Shown: positions 1-7,283, counted from the stretch's first letter. The stretch: DNA of 8,667 bases from Sphingobacteriales bacterium (GCA_024640385.1 JAHEFC010000160.1:1-8667), one strand, 5' to 3'. Notes: generated from the letters alone by a model not told the origin. A program made the numbers and translations.

Positions 1-2227
1 TCTGAATCTTCTGACTGGAATCCGGCAACTGGTTCAACAGCAATAATCCTTCATTGAGATGGTTGATGGCTTCAGCATGGGCCGACCTGCTCAATGCCAG
101 TTCCCCGGCCTGTTTCCAATATGGTATGGCCTGTTCGATCATGCCTGCTTCTGTACAGTGGTAAGCCAATAACTCCGGGTTGGATTGGACCACTTCGGCA
201 AGACTTTTCTCCAGTGCTTCAACTATCCGCCGGTGAAATTCCTGTCTGCGTTTCTTGAGCAAAGACATATATGCGGTTTCCTGCACCAGCGCATGCTTGA
301 ACGTATAAAACGCATTGGGGATCTCTCCCCTGCCAACCAATAGTTCCGCTGATATCAATCTGGAAAGATCTTCCTTCAGGATTTCATCCCCTAATTGACT
401 GATGGCCTTCACCAGGGTATATGAAAACTCACGACCAATGGTAGCACAGATCTGTGCCACTTCCTTGGCAGGTCCTAACCGATCCAGCCTTGCCATCAAT
501 GAATCCTGCAAAGTATTGGGGATCGAAACCGATTTCAGAGAAGCTTTCAACTGGTAGCCATCTTTGGTTTGTTCCAGTACGCCAGATTCCAGCACCCATT
601 TTGTAACTTCTTCCACAAAAAGCGGATTACCATCCGTTTTGGTCAGCAGATCATGAAGTACAAAAGCAGGCAGGTCTTTAGCTAATTCGCGGATCATGGT
701 TTTGCTTTGATTACGGGTAAGGCGATTGACAATGATCTGCGTAATATGCGAACCCTTTTTCCAGCCGGGTTGAAACTCCGGCCTGGCCGTTCCAATAATC
801 AAAGTTGGAGAAGAACTTATATTATCAAGTACCAATCCCAGCAGATCCAATGTTGACGGGTCTGCCCAGTGAATGTCTTCAAATAAAACCATCGATGGTG
901 CATCTCCATTCAATATCCAACGCGTCAAAGTTGCAGTGGTCAGTGCTTTTTTCCGCTCTGCAGGCACATTCAATTCCTCATACCTGCCCAAAAGAGGAAT
1001 AAACAGTAACGCGGCAAACAGTGCAATATCAACGGGACTGTCAAATCCGCGGGACTTGAGATATTGTTCCAGTTTATCAAGTTTCGCGCCGGGCTTGTCT
1101 TCCTGGTCCAACCCTATTTCATGTTGCAACTTTTCGATGATGGGTTGAAAAGATGCATTGCAATGGTATGACAGACAGCGAAATGTTTTTGGCGGTTTTA
1201 TTTCCTTCGTGATTTCGGACGCTACCGAGTATACGAGTCTTGTTTTGCCAATACCGGCTTCTCCACTGATCAGAACAAACTGGCCATTGGATCCACGCGC
1301 AAGGTCCCAACGCTCCAATATTTTTGCACGCTCCCATTCCCGGCCTACCATTGGTGTTAAATTGACGGCCGACATCAGGTCTATCAGATCCTTCTCCCGC
1401 TCTTTTAAAACGAGATATAAATCCATGGGCTCTGCAAATCCTTTCAGGTTGTAAGCACCCATATGTTTGGTCTCAAAAAATGAGCTTACCAGTTTTTTGG
1501 TAACCTCACTGATCACAAGTGTATTCGGAAGTGCTTCGTTTTGTATACGAGACGCCAGGTTCGGCCCCTCACCTATTGCGTGCATCAGGGGATGTCCCCG
1601 GCCACCGGCAGTTCCTACCACCACCATACCGGTATGCAGACCAATTCTGACCTGTATGGTCACATTTTTTTTCTTCTGCAACCGTTGATTCAATTCATCC
1701 ATGGAACCAAGCATATCCAATCCTGACATAATGGCCCGTCTCGGATCATCTTCTTGCGCAATTGGAAAGCCGAAATAGGCTACGATGCCGTCGCCCTGGT
1801 GTTGCACAACCTGGCCCTGGTACTTTACAATGATGGAATCAAAAAGCTCCTGGTATTCGTACAATACTTCACGAAAGTCTTCGGGATCCAGTTTTTGAGA
1901 AAGCACAGTGGATCCCACCAGGTCTATAAACATGACAGTCAGCTGCCTGCGTTCTGCTACGTCCTGGCTATCACGTTCCGTAATATTGCTCTCATGGGAA
2001 TTGCGTACCTGGTCTGTATCGGTTTTAGCTTGACTTGTTTCACCAATCCAGGTTAGTATGGACGGTTCGTTTTCAGCAGCCAGTTTCTTCACCTTGATCA
2101 ATTCAAACTTCAGGTCTTCCATCGCCTCATCGTCCAGGTCAAACTGTCTTTTCATGGTACGGCAGGAAACCTGTCCCCTCCGCTGCAACATCTCACTCGC
2201 CTGATTAATGATTTCTTCAAAACTCAT
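1..2227 (-). CDS. Class III adenylate/guanylate cyclase fused to STAND-type AAA ATPase and TPR region (3' end off window)
   Basis: Predicted cytoplasmic signalling protein that makes a cyclic nucleotide and carries a regulatory NTPase. The 742 visible codons run in frame to base 2, so the C-terminus is missing. Residues 1-60 are a helical module (RRGQVSCRTMKRQFDL) of the kind often found before such cyclases. Residues 92-275 are the cyclase domain, with metal-binding Asp102 (FIDLVGST) and Asp146 (GDG) and transition-state Asn223/Arg227 (NLASR). Residues 290-680 are an AAA_16/STAND-like ATPase with Walker A GEAGIGKT (322-329) and Walker B VLFEDIHWAD (447-456, Asp451). From about 685 the helices look like TPRs. 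Gln142 stands where many class III cyclases have the substrate-specifying Lys, so ATP versus GTP cannot be assigned. The ATG at 2227 lies 28 bases after the ferritin-like gene, without a clear ribosome binding site, and is probably co-transcribed with it. The family assignment is firm; the signal sensed is unknown. Confidence 0.93.
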   Translation of the reverse strand, partial: MSFEEIINQASEMLQRRGQVSCRTMKRQFDLDDEAMEDLKFELIKVKKLAAENEPSILTWIGETSQAKTDTDQVRNSHESNITERDSQDVAERRQLTVMFIDLVGSTVLSQKLDPEDFREVLYEYQELFDSIIVKYQGQVVQHQGDGIVAYFGFPIAQEDDPRRAIMSGLDMLGSMDELNQRLQKKKNVTIQVRIGLHTGMVVVGTAGGRGHPLMHAIGEGPNLASRIQNEALPNTLVISEVTKKLVSSFFETKHMGAYNLKGFAEPMDLYLVLKEREKDLIDLMSAVNLTPMVGREWERAKILERWDLARGSNGQFVLISGEAGIGKTRLVYSVASEITKEIKPPKTFRCLSYHCNASFQPIIEKLQHEIGLDQEDKPGAKLDKLEQYLKSRGFDSPVDIALFAALLFIPLLGRYEELNVPAERKKALTTATLTRWILNGDAPSMVLFEDIHWADPSTLDLLGLVLDNISSSPTLIIGTARPEFQPGWKKGSHITQIIVNRLTRNQSKTMIRELAKDLPAFVLHDLLTKTDGNPLFVEEVTKWVLESGVLEQTKDGYQLKASLKSVSIPNTLQDSLMARLDRLGPAKEVAQICATIGREFSYTLVKAISQLGDEILKEDLSRLISAELLVGRGEIPNAFYTFKHALVQETAYMSLLKKRRQEFHRRIVEALEKSLAEVVQSNPELLAYHCTEAGMIEQAIPYWKQAGELALSRSAHAEAINHLNEGLLLLNQLPDSSQKIQ

Positions 2228-2255
2228 ATCACTGTTATAGTTACTGTTTTCCCTT

Positions 2256-3290
2256 TTAAGCTTGCTGAGTAAAATCCAATCCCAGGTTTTCGCCGGAGTT
2301 TCCAATTGGTGTCCGCATAAGGGCAACAGCCTGATTTCGTAACGAAAACATCCGGGCCATGGCTGCTGTCATCTGCGACCGGTCATTATTAAATGCGTGA
2401 TGCAGTGCCCTGATCAATTCTCCATAACAACTGGCAAACTCGTCGAGCGCTTTCCTTATTTCACTGCCTTTTGGATATTTACGCCGATCGATATCAGTTT
2501 TTATAGGATATACTTTTTTATAGTCTACATGAAACGGCTTACCACTGGGTTTGGAGTTGGGAGTATCATTTTTTTTGTAATGCCTCCCTTCATAAATCTC
2601 ATTAAAACGGTAATAATGGGCCAGCTCTTTTCCTCCACCATCACCAAAAATATTGTGATCATCATCAAAAATACCATGGTCCGCGCCTTCACCCTGATCT
2701 ACAATTGTTGAGATCGCCTGGTGTGCGGTATCACGGCCTATGACAACTACCAAGTCCCCTGAACCGTAATAATCTTCCGGCTGGATCTGCAATTGCCTGT
2801 CGCCCGTAAATACCCTGTCCTCACCGTATTGATCACAAAGGTCATCCATCAATTGACCAACTGCTGCATAAAACTGATCTATAGTTTTGAATTCGCCTGC
2901 CTTTGGTTTAGCACCTTTGGCCTCCGGACGTTCGATCTTCTTGAAAGTTTCCAATGCTTTTTTGGAAAACCTTTCTATGCGTATCGGAAAATGCCTTCCG
3001 CTATGCGGAAGAGTGGTTGGATATCGGGGTATAAATTTTGGATGAATGAGATCAGGATGCCCGCCAACTGCATTGAGCAGGTTTGCTGCCAGCGTTAAAT
3101 GAAGCATTTCCTCCAGCATGACAGATTTTATGATATCACTTGCTTCCTGGTTTGATCCGTCTATAATAGAAAGCCAGGCAGTAAAATAAGGTGGGATAGT
3201 GCAATGCTCTACCTCTATAGCACCCTGAAGCCATTTGCGAAGTTTTTTAACACCTGCTTCTAAGTGTTTATCGTTTTTTGTTGAGCTCAT
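2256..3290 (-). CDS. Ferritin-like protein of the VioB/RebD (iminophenyl-pyruvate dimer synthase) type
   Basis: A 344-residue protein matching by eye the ferritin-like domain family (Pfam PF12902) that also forms part of VioB and RebD, the enzymes that dimerise indole-pyruvate imine in violacein and rebeccamycin synthesis. Visible signs are the first-helix motif AIEVEHCTIPPY (24-35, Glu26/Glu28/His29), the second-helix LEEMLHLTLAANLL (59-72, Glu60/Glu61/His64, an ExxH metal motif), Glu201 and His205, and HYYRFNEIYEG (225-235, His225/Glu231), as expected of a four-helix bundle binding one or two metals. The C-terminal helical part (278-328) is also typical. There is no signal peptide, so it is probably cytoplasmic. 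Its ATG overlaps the stop of the flavoprotein gene by ATGA (3290-3287), suggesting translational coupling. It lacks the large N-terminal part of VioB, so it need not catalyse the same reaction. Most stand-alone members have no known function. The family call is strong; the reaction is unknown. Confidence 0.85.
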   Translation of the reverse strand: MSSTKNDKHLEAGVKKLRKWLQGAIEVEHCTIPPYFTAWLSIIDGSNQEASDIIKSVMLEEMLHLTLAANLLNAVGGHPDLIHPKFIPRYPTTLPHSGRHFPIRIERFSKKALETFKKIERPEAKGAKPKAGEFKTIDQFYAAVGQLMDDLCDQYGEDRVFTGDRQLQIQPEDYYGSGDLVVVIGRDTAHQAISTIVDQGEGADHGIFDDDHNIFGDGGGKELAHYYRFNEIYEGRHYKKNDTPNSKPSGKPFHVDYKKVYPIKTDIDRRKYPKGSEIRKALDEFASCYGELIRALHHAFNNDRSQMTAAMARMFSLRNQAVALMRTPIGNSGENLGLDFTQQA

Positions 3291-5077
3291 AATAAATCCT
3301 TTAACATGGCTTCTGCAGCGCGAACGGCAAGTGCAGCTGCAGTGAGTGTAGGGTTAGCTGTTCCTATAGTGACCTGGTTGCCTGCGCCAACAACATATAA
3401 ATTGGAATGGTCCCAGCATTTCATATGACTATTGGTCACTGAATCTTTGCGATGGGAACCCATCCTGTGTGTTCCAACAATATGCCCGGATCCCATAATA
3501 TTATAATTCCGGTTATTGTACAAGATTGATTGCGTGCCTCCAGTAACTGAAGGCGGATAACTGGTATGGTTTTCAATGCCGGCATAACCGGTAATGGCTT
3601 CCCATACATTATAGATCGCTTCTTCAATGCCCTTCAGTGAATAGTTATCATACTGATAATAGAACAAAGGCCTGAAATTGCCCAGGGCATCCTTATGATC
3701 ATTATCAATTGTCACATAGTTCTGTTGTAATGGCAATTGTTCGAACATGAAACCGATCTTCACCATCCGTGTCATTCTGTCGGCCAGCGTGTTTCGCAAC
3801 TCCGTTCCAAATTTTCTTTGGCTTAGCATGGCCGATATCTGGTTTCCGGGCTCCCCACTCCATCCCCAGTTCGAGAGACTGGCTCGAAAAGAAGCATGCA
3901 CTTTCCTGAATGCACCATCTCGCAAAGATTCCATACCACTGGTAGTATCAGGCCCCCTGAAAGGATAAACCCTTTTTGAAGAATATCCCCATGCATAGAG
4001 ATATGGATGATCCATCAGGTTACGTCCAACCTGGTCACTGCTCCTGGCGGCACCTGAAGCGAGTAACAGGGTAGCGTTCTCAATGGCATTGGCGGCTAGT
4101 ACTATCAAAGTGCCCTTAACTTTTTCCAGCTTGAAATCTGTTGAACCCGGCTTGTCGTAACGTTTATATTCAATTTCCGAGATCCTGCCTGTTGTTGTGT
4201 CGATAATGAGTTTGGATGCTACGGACTGTGTACGGATCTCCACCTTACCTTTCTGCATCAACTCATTAATGGTCCTTAAAGCACTGTATTTAGCCTGCAC
4301 CGGGCAGATAGGCATGCATGAAGAATTACCCTGGCACCGGAGACCCTGGTCGAGGTTTCCCTTTGCTGAAACAGGTTTATAGCCTTCGTTCCCGTTATAT
4401 TTTTTATTAGGAGTGGAATTACGGGCTACAGGAATACCGACTACTTTAAGGGGATAGGTTTTCCCTTGCAGATTGACCGTGCGGTTGTGGAGCGCTTTTT
4501 TAAAGAACAGGTCAACCTGGCTGGGCGGAAGCTTATGCATCGGGTATACGTAACCGTCAGGATACCATCCTGCAAATTCCAACTGTTGCTGGTCTTCAAC
4601 ATCTGCTGATACACCCAATTCAAATTCCGCCCTTCTGTATGCCGGCTCCAGATCGTCGTAGCTGATCGGCCAGTCGATACCCTGCTTATAGACAGTTTGC
4701 ATTTTGAAATCGTTGGGCACCAGGCGCATTGAAGTACCCTGCCAGTGCAGGGTGGTTCCGCCCAACATTCTGAGATAATCACTCATGAAGTGGGTCTGGG
4801 TCTGGTATGCGTAGTAAGGAGTGGTACCCGAAGGCATCAAAGGAATTGCCGGCGATGGCGCAGAGGCATTCCAGGGATAGGGCCCGTTAGGCATACCCCG
4901 TATGCCTCCTTCAGTATAAAGAGTCTGCACATATTTTTGATAATTGGCCGGATCCATAGCACCTTCAACGCCAGCTTCAAGGACCAAAACGTTCTTACCA
5001 TTTTCAGAAAGAATTTTAGCCACGATCGCACCAATAACGCCACCACCAACAATGACAGCATCGTAATTTTTACTCAT
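3287..5077 (-). CDS. GMC-family FAD-dependent dehydrogenase, large subunit with predicted [3Fe-4S] site
   Basis: A 596-residue flavoprotein that should oxidise an alcohol or sugar hydroxyl by hydride transfer to FAD. The N-terminal Rossmann motif GGGVIGA (11-17) followed by VLVLEAG (30-36) binds the ADP part of FAD. The stretch GGTTLHWQGTSMRL (106-119) is the FAD-contact region of this subgroup. Catalytic His532 lies in HIVGTHRMG, and Asn575 in ANPTLTA takes the second active-site position. Cys248, Cys254 and Cys258 form C-x5-C-x3-C followed by PVQAKYSA. From memory, this spacing matches the [3Fe-4S] ligands of the Burkholderia FAD glucose dehydrogenase catalytic subunit. The length (about 540-600) fits fructose, sorbitol, gluconate and glucose dehydrogenase large subunits. 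The gene overlaps the upstream small-subunit gene and the downstream ferritin-like gene by ATGA each. There is no signal peptide. Substrate is not predictable from sequence; the family assignment is very secure. Confidence 0.95.
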   Translation of the reverse strand: MSKNYDAVIVGGGVIGAIVAKILSENGKNVLVLEAGVEGAMDPANYQKYVQTLYTEGGIRGMPNGPYPWNASAPSPAIPLMPSGTTPYYAYQTQTHFMSDYLRMLGGTTLHWQGTSMRLVPNDFKMQTVYKQGIDWPISYDDLEPAYRRAEFELGVSADVEDQQQLEFAGWYPDGYVYPMHKLPPSQVDLFFKKALHNRTVNLQGKTYPLKVVGIPVARNSTPNKKYNGNEGYKPVSAKGNLDQGLRCQGNSSCMPICPVQAKYSALRTINELMQKGKVEIRTQSVASKLIIDTTTGRISEIEYKRYDKPGSTDFKLEKVKGTLIVLAANAIENATLLLASGAARSSDQVGRNLMDHPYLYAWGYSSKRVYPFRGPDTTSGMESLRDGAFRKVHASFRASLSNWGWSGEPGNQISAMLSQRKFGTELRNTLADRMTRMVKIGFMFEQLPLQQNYVTIDNDHKDALGNFRPLFYYQYDNYSLKGIEEAIYNVWEAITGYAGIENHTSYPPSVTGGTQSILYNNRNYNIMGSGHIVGTHRMGSHRKDSVTNSHMKCWDHSNLYVVGAGNQVTIGTANPTLTAAALAVRAAEAMLKDLL

Positions 5078-5589
5078 GATTTCTTATTATCAGTTGTGAA
5101 ATCTCCGAATACCGGAACCAGTCCCCATCCTCCAAATCCGGTTGGATGAGCTCCGGGGGGATGCGCACCTGCGGCCCTGTAACTGAGTTGTTCTGTATAT
5201 GCGGCGGCAGAGGGAACAAATGTTTTTCCTGTTGGCATATCAGCAACAGGGCTGCTGGGAGGTGGTTCAATCCCCGCTATCGTCTTGTACCAGTCATCCG
5301 TCATACGTGTCCACTGTCCCTGGTACCATAATACCACCAGGGATACACAAACCGGCCAGAATAAAATGGAAGCTCCAAATTCAACCTGCATAGCAGTTGA
5401 ACGGGCTTCACCTTTCAACTTCAAAACTTTCTCCGCAGTGTTGAAAAAAATCTCGGGAAAATCTTTGCCGATATCTGTACACACCAATTTCAAATACTGA
5501 TCTACCAGCCCTGTACCTTCCAGGTCAACGACAGAATATCCTGTTAGTTCTGATGACAGATCCAGAAAAATACTCCTGTACTTATCCAT
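5074..5589 (-). CDS. Probable dehydrogenase small subunit, FAD-SLDH-like (sorbitol/fructose dehydrogenase gamma type)
   Basis: A 171-residue protein resembling the small-subunit family of membrane-associated sugar dehydrogenases (Pfam FAD-SLDH, PF12318). Visible signs are the opening FLDLSSELTGY (8-18), the segment VDQYLKL (29-35), the hydrophobic SILFWPVCVSLVVLWYQGQW (74-93), and a C-terminal YTEQLSYRAAGAHPPGAHP (131-149) followed by a Gly-rich end. Such subunits stabilise the flavin subunit and often carry a Tat signal for joint export. No twin-arginine or other signal peptide is visible here. A longer reading from 5673 adds 28 residues but overlaps the preceding gene by 62 bases and has no family-like sequence, so I chose the ATG at 5589, 22 bases after that gene's stop. 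The stop overlaps the GMC gene start by ATGA. Family recognition is from remembered pattern, supported by the neighbouring large subunit. The alternative is an unrelated partner protein. Confidence 0.72.
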   Translation of the reverse strand: MDKYRSIFLDLSSELTGYSVVDLEGTGLVDQYLKLVCTDIGKDFPEIFFNTAEKVLKLKGEARSTAMQVEFGASILFWPVCVSLVVLWYQGQWTRMTDDWYKTIAGIEPPPSSPVADMPTGKTFVPSAAAYTEQLSYRAAGAHPPGAHPTGFGGWGLVPVFGDFTTDNKKS

Positions 5590-5611
5590 ATTACTTGTAT
5601 TTAACAGATGC

Positions 5612-6517
5612 CTATGGCAACTGGGTATGGCCTGAAGAAGCTGCTGGCTGGGATTCATAAAGCAGAACACCAACTGCAGGTGGCTTTGATTTGAATACGG
5701 CCGTCAACTGCCTATGCATGTGATTTTCATTGTTTTTCTCAGCACCCACCTGCATCATCACGGAACCCGGGGGAAGCGGAGAAAAAGATGCCTTACTACC
5801 AGCAGCCGGAGGGTTGACCCAGATCTTGAAAAGTCCGAATACCACCCTTGAAGAAGAGATCATCTTCTTATGCAGATTGGCATATGCAGGTACGGGAGAA
5901 AATGGTGAGTAACCAGGAGTTGGAAATCCGGGGTAATTCGTATTCACCTGCAGATCGAAAATATAGGGTGTATGCGGCAGTTTGACTTTCCCATTCCCAT
6001 TCTGATTTTTTGCGGAGATCGCCTGCTGAGTTTTGTCATTTGCAAAACACCTGATGCTCCATGTGGTTGTTCCGGGGTCATTAACATCCGGCACTTTGAA
6101 ATCAAATCCTGCAACAAACTTCACCTCACCATACTTGGATTTTCCTGCCTCAACAGCAACCGGGCTGTCGCAGGGCACATTGATCCGATAGTTCCCATAG
6201 GTCTTAGACTGGTCCTGCCCGTTCAGATAACCTGCTACCGTCAATTCTGGCTCAGTACCTTCCCGAAACTCCGGGAAAACCACCACATTGAATTCCACTT
6301 CGTCAACATATGAAGAATAGGTACTGCCAAACCCTGCATAACGTTCAAAATTCAGGTTGACCAATGCCTGGCCTTCGAAGGAACCTGGTTTCAGTCCTTT
6401 TCCTTTCAATAACGGAGTAACTGAGTCAAGAGGAACCTGGAAAAAAACCATCAATGATTGCAGTGAGCCATAATTGAAATTACCCAGGGAAATTGTTTGT
6501 TGTGGCTTTTTAGACAT
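5612..6517 (-). CDS. Acetoacetate-decarboxylase-like fold protein, function unknown
   Basis: A 301-residue soluble protein without signal peptide or membrane segment. Its first half follows the order of elements in acetoacetate decarboxylase (ADC) family proteins. SLMVFFQVPLDSVTPLLKGKGLKP (21-44) resembles the early strand and helix leading to the LP-x-x-L region. YSSYVDEVEFNVVVFP (67-82) resembles the CYxE strand. NYRINVPCDSPVAVEAGKSKYGEVKF (109-134) resembles the strand and turn that hold the Schiff-base lysine. Aligned without gaps, the catalytic Lys-Lys pair falls on Glu131-Val132; Lys133 is one place off, so decarboxylase chemistry is doubtful. It is the first gene of the dehydrogenase run, 22 bases before the small-subunit gene, with a possible promoter upstream. 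ADC-fold relatives also act as hydrolase, aldolase or dehydratase-like enzymes on keto acids. Remote similarity by eye only; the coding call is firm, the fold call moderate. Confidence 0.8.
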   Translation of the reverse strand: MSKKPQQTISLGNFNYGSLQSLMVFFQVPLDSVTPLLKGKGLKPGSFEGQALVNLNFERYAGFGSTYSSYVDEVEFNVVVFPEFREGTEPELTVAGYLNGQDQSKTYGNYRINVPCDSPVAVEAGKSKYGEVKFVAGFDFKVPDVNDPGTTTWSIRCFANDKTQQAISAKNQNGNGKVKLPHTPYIFDLQVNTNYPGFPTPGYSPFSPVPAYANLHKKMISSSRVVFGLFKIWVNPPAAGSKASFSPLPPGSVMMQVGAEKNNENHMHRQLTAVFKSKPPAVGVLLYESQPAASSGHTQLP

Positions 6518-6562
6518 GAAATGTATTTTAAGGATTTATGTATCTGCTGATCTGGACGAAAA

Positions 6563-6596
6563 CTAAATTACGGCCAAGCTGCGTACGGGAGCAAAA
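6563..6596 (-). promoter_or_regulatory. Possible Bacteroidota-type promoter for the dehydrogenase gene run
   Basis: Read on the minus strand, TTTTG (6596-6592) is followed after 21 bases by TAATTTAG (6570-6563), one mismatch from the consensus TAnnTTTG of the primary Bacteroidota sigma factor. Transcription would start near 6556, about 40 bases before the ATG at 6517. The spacing fits, but the AT-rich region makes a chance match possible. Confidence 0.4.
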
Positions 6597-6684
6597 TGCC
6601 GTCTGCCACATACTAAATATATAAAGAATTTAAATAGCCCGAAAAAGCTTTAGCCAGATTACATTGAGTGCAGTCGATGAATCA

Positions 6685-6712
6685 TTCGTTTGACGGATCA
6701 GCGCCAAACGAA
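6685..6712. repeat. Inverted repeat TTCGTTTG-N12-CAAACGAA downstream of the cytochrome gene
   Basis: Eight-base perfect arms (6685-6692 and 6705-6712), with two more pairs possible inside after a mismatch, lie 33 bases past the cytochrome stop. As RNA it would form a hairpin and could end or stabilise the cytochrome transcript. No run of U follows on the minus strand, so it is not a standard intrinsic terminator. A protein-binding site before the dehydrogenase genes is the alternative. Confidence 0.5.
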
Positions 6713-6744
6713 ACAGGATCTTTGAATAACGCTTCTTGGCAGAT

Positions 6745-7179
6745 CTATTTGACTGCGAATGTGCGCAGGTAATTTATCAGGTCGCCGGGACTTCGTGTTT
6801 TGCCAAAAGAACCTTCGATCACATCTGCATTATCCGGAATTCTTTTCTTAAATGCAGGCATATCCTTATGGCCATAAGAGATCTTATATAACAGTGACCC
6901 GTCTGATTGCTTCTGAAAATTGGATGATGTAAAGTCAGTGGGCGTTGTATTAATGTGCTCTGCTTTATACCCGTCGCCTTTCCCTTTTTTCCCGTGGCAG
7001 GCAGTACAATGATCATTATACAAGGCCTTGCCGGCTTTCAATGAAGCTTCATCCGGTGAAACCGGGTTCTTCATTTTTTCATATTTCTCCGGAACTACCC
7101 AGGGATCTTGTGGTAAAATGAAAGAAAACACTGATATGAACAGTGCAATCACCGCAGCCATTTTAATGAAATTTCTCAT
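6745..7179 (-). CDS. Single-heme c-type cytochrome, exported
   Basis: A 144-residue electron carrier of the cytochrome c class I (cytochrome CBB3/C-type) fold, acting outside the cytoplasmic membrane. Residues 1-23 form a signal peptide or N-terminal anchor (MRNFIK, then a hydrophobic stretch to about residue 22). The heme-binding motif CTACH is at 58-62, preceded by the usual GKALYNDHC, and Met107 in HKDMPAF is the likely sixth ligand. The last helix, PGDLINYLRTF (131-141), is typical. A polar segment (DNADVIEGSFGKTRS, 116-130) separates the Met loop from that helix. The gene lies 227 bases upstream of the ADC-like gene on the same strand, so it may pass electrons from the dehydrogenase or belong to an independent transcript. 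The ATG at 7179 gives the complete signal peptide. The family call is very secure; its partner is inferred from position. Confidence 0.93.
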   Translation of the reverse strand: MRNFIKMAAVIALFISVFSFILPQDPWVVPEKYEKMKNPVSPDEASLKAGKALYNDHCTACHGKKGKGDGYKAEHINTTPTDFTSSNFQKQSDGSLLYKISYGHKDMPAFKKRIPDNADVIEGSFGKTRSPGDLINYLRTFAVK

Positions 7180-7206
7180 TTTACTGATATTAAATGATGA
7201 CTGAAA

Positions 7207-7229
7207 TTCCTGAAAGAATAGATCAGGAA
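7207..7229. promoter_or_regulatory. Inverted repeat TTCCTGA-N9-TCAGGAA before the cytochrome gene
   Basis: Perfect seven-base arms (7207-7213 and 7223-7229) with a nine-base spacer lie 28-50 bases upstream of the cytochrome start, in the likely leader or promoter area. The shape suits a dimeric regulator site or an RNA hairpin in the leader. The binding factor is unknown. Confidence 0.4.
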
Positions 7230-7259
7230 AAATTACACTTATTCAGGCCTTAAATTTTA

Positions 7260-7283
7260 TGATATATATCAGTAATGATCATT
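7260..7283. promoter_or_regulatory. Two adjacent perfect palindromes, candidate operator pair
   Basis: TGATATATATCA (7260-7271, 12 bases) and AATGATCATT (7274-7283, 10 bases) are both perfectly symmetric and only two bases apart, with centres 13 bases apart. They lie 81-104 bases upstream of the cytochrome start. They could bind a dimeric regulator, though the first is AT-rich and palindromes of this length can arise by chance. Confidence 0.35.

Noticed and set aside
805..2056. Plus-strand open frames opposite the cyclase gene
   Set aside because: They mirror a minus-strand frame with clear cyclase and ATPase motifs along its whole length, and their translations resemble no family.
5590..5673. 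Longer N-terminus for the small-subunit protein (start at 5673)
   Set aside because: It would overlap the upstream gene by 62 bases, and its 28 extra residues show no signal peptide or family-like sequence. The ATG at 5589 precedes the recognisable FLDLSSELTGY opening.
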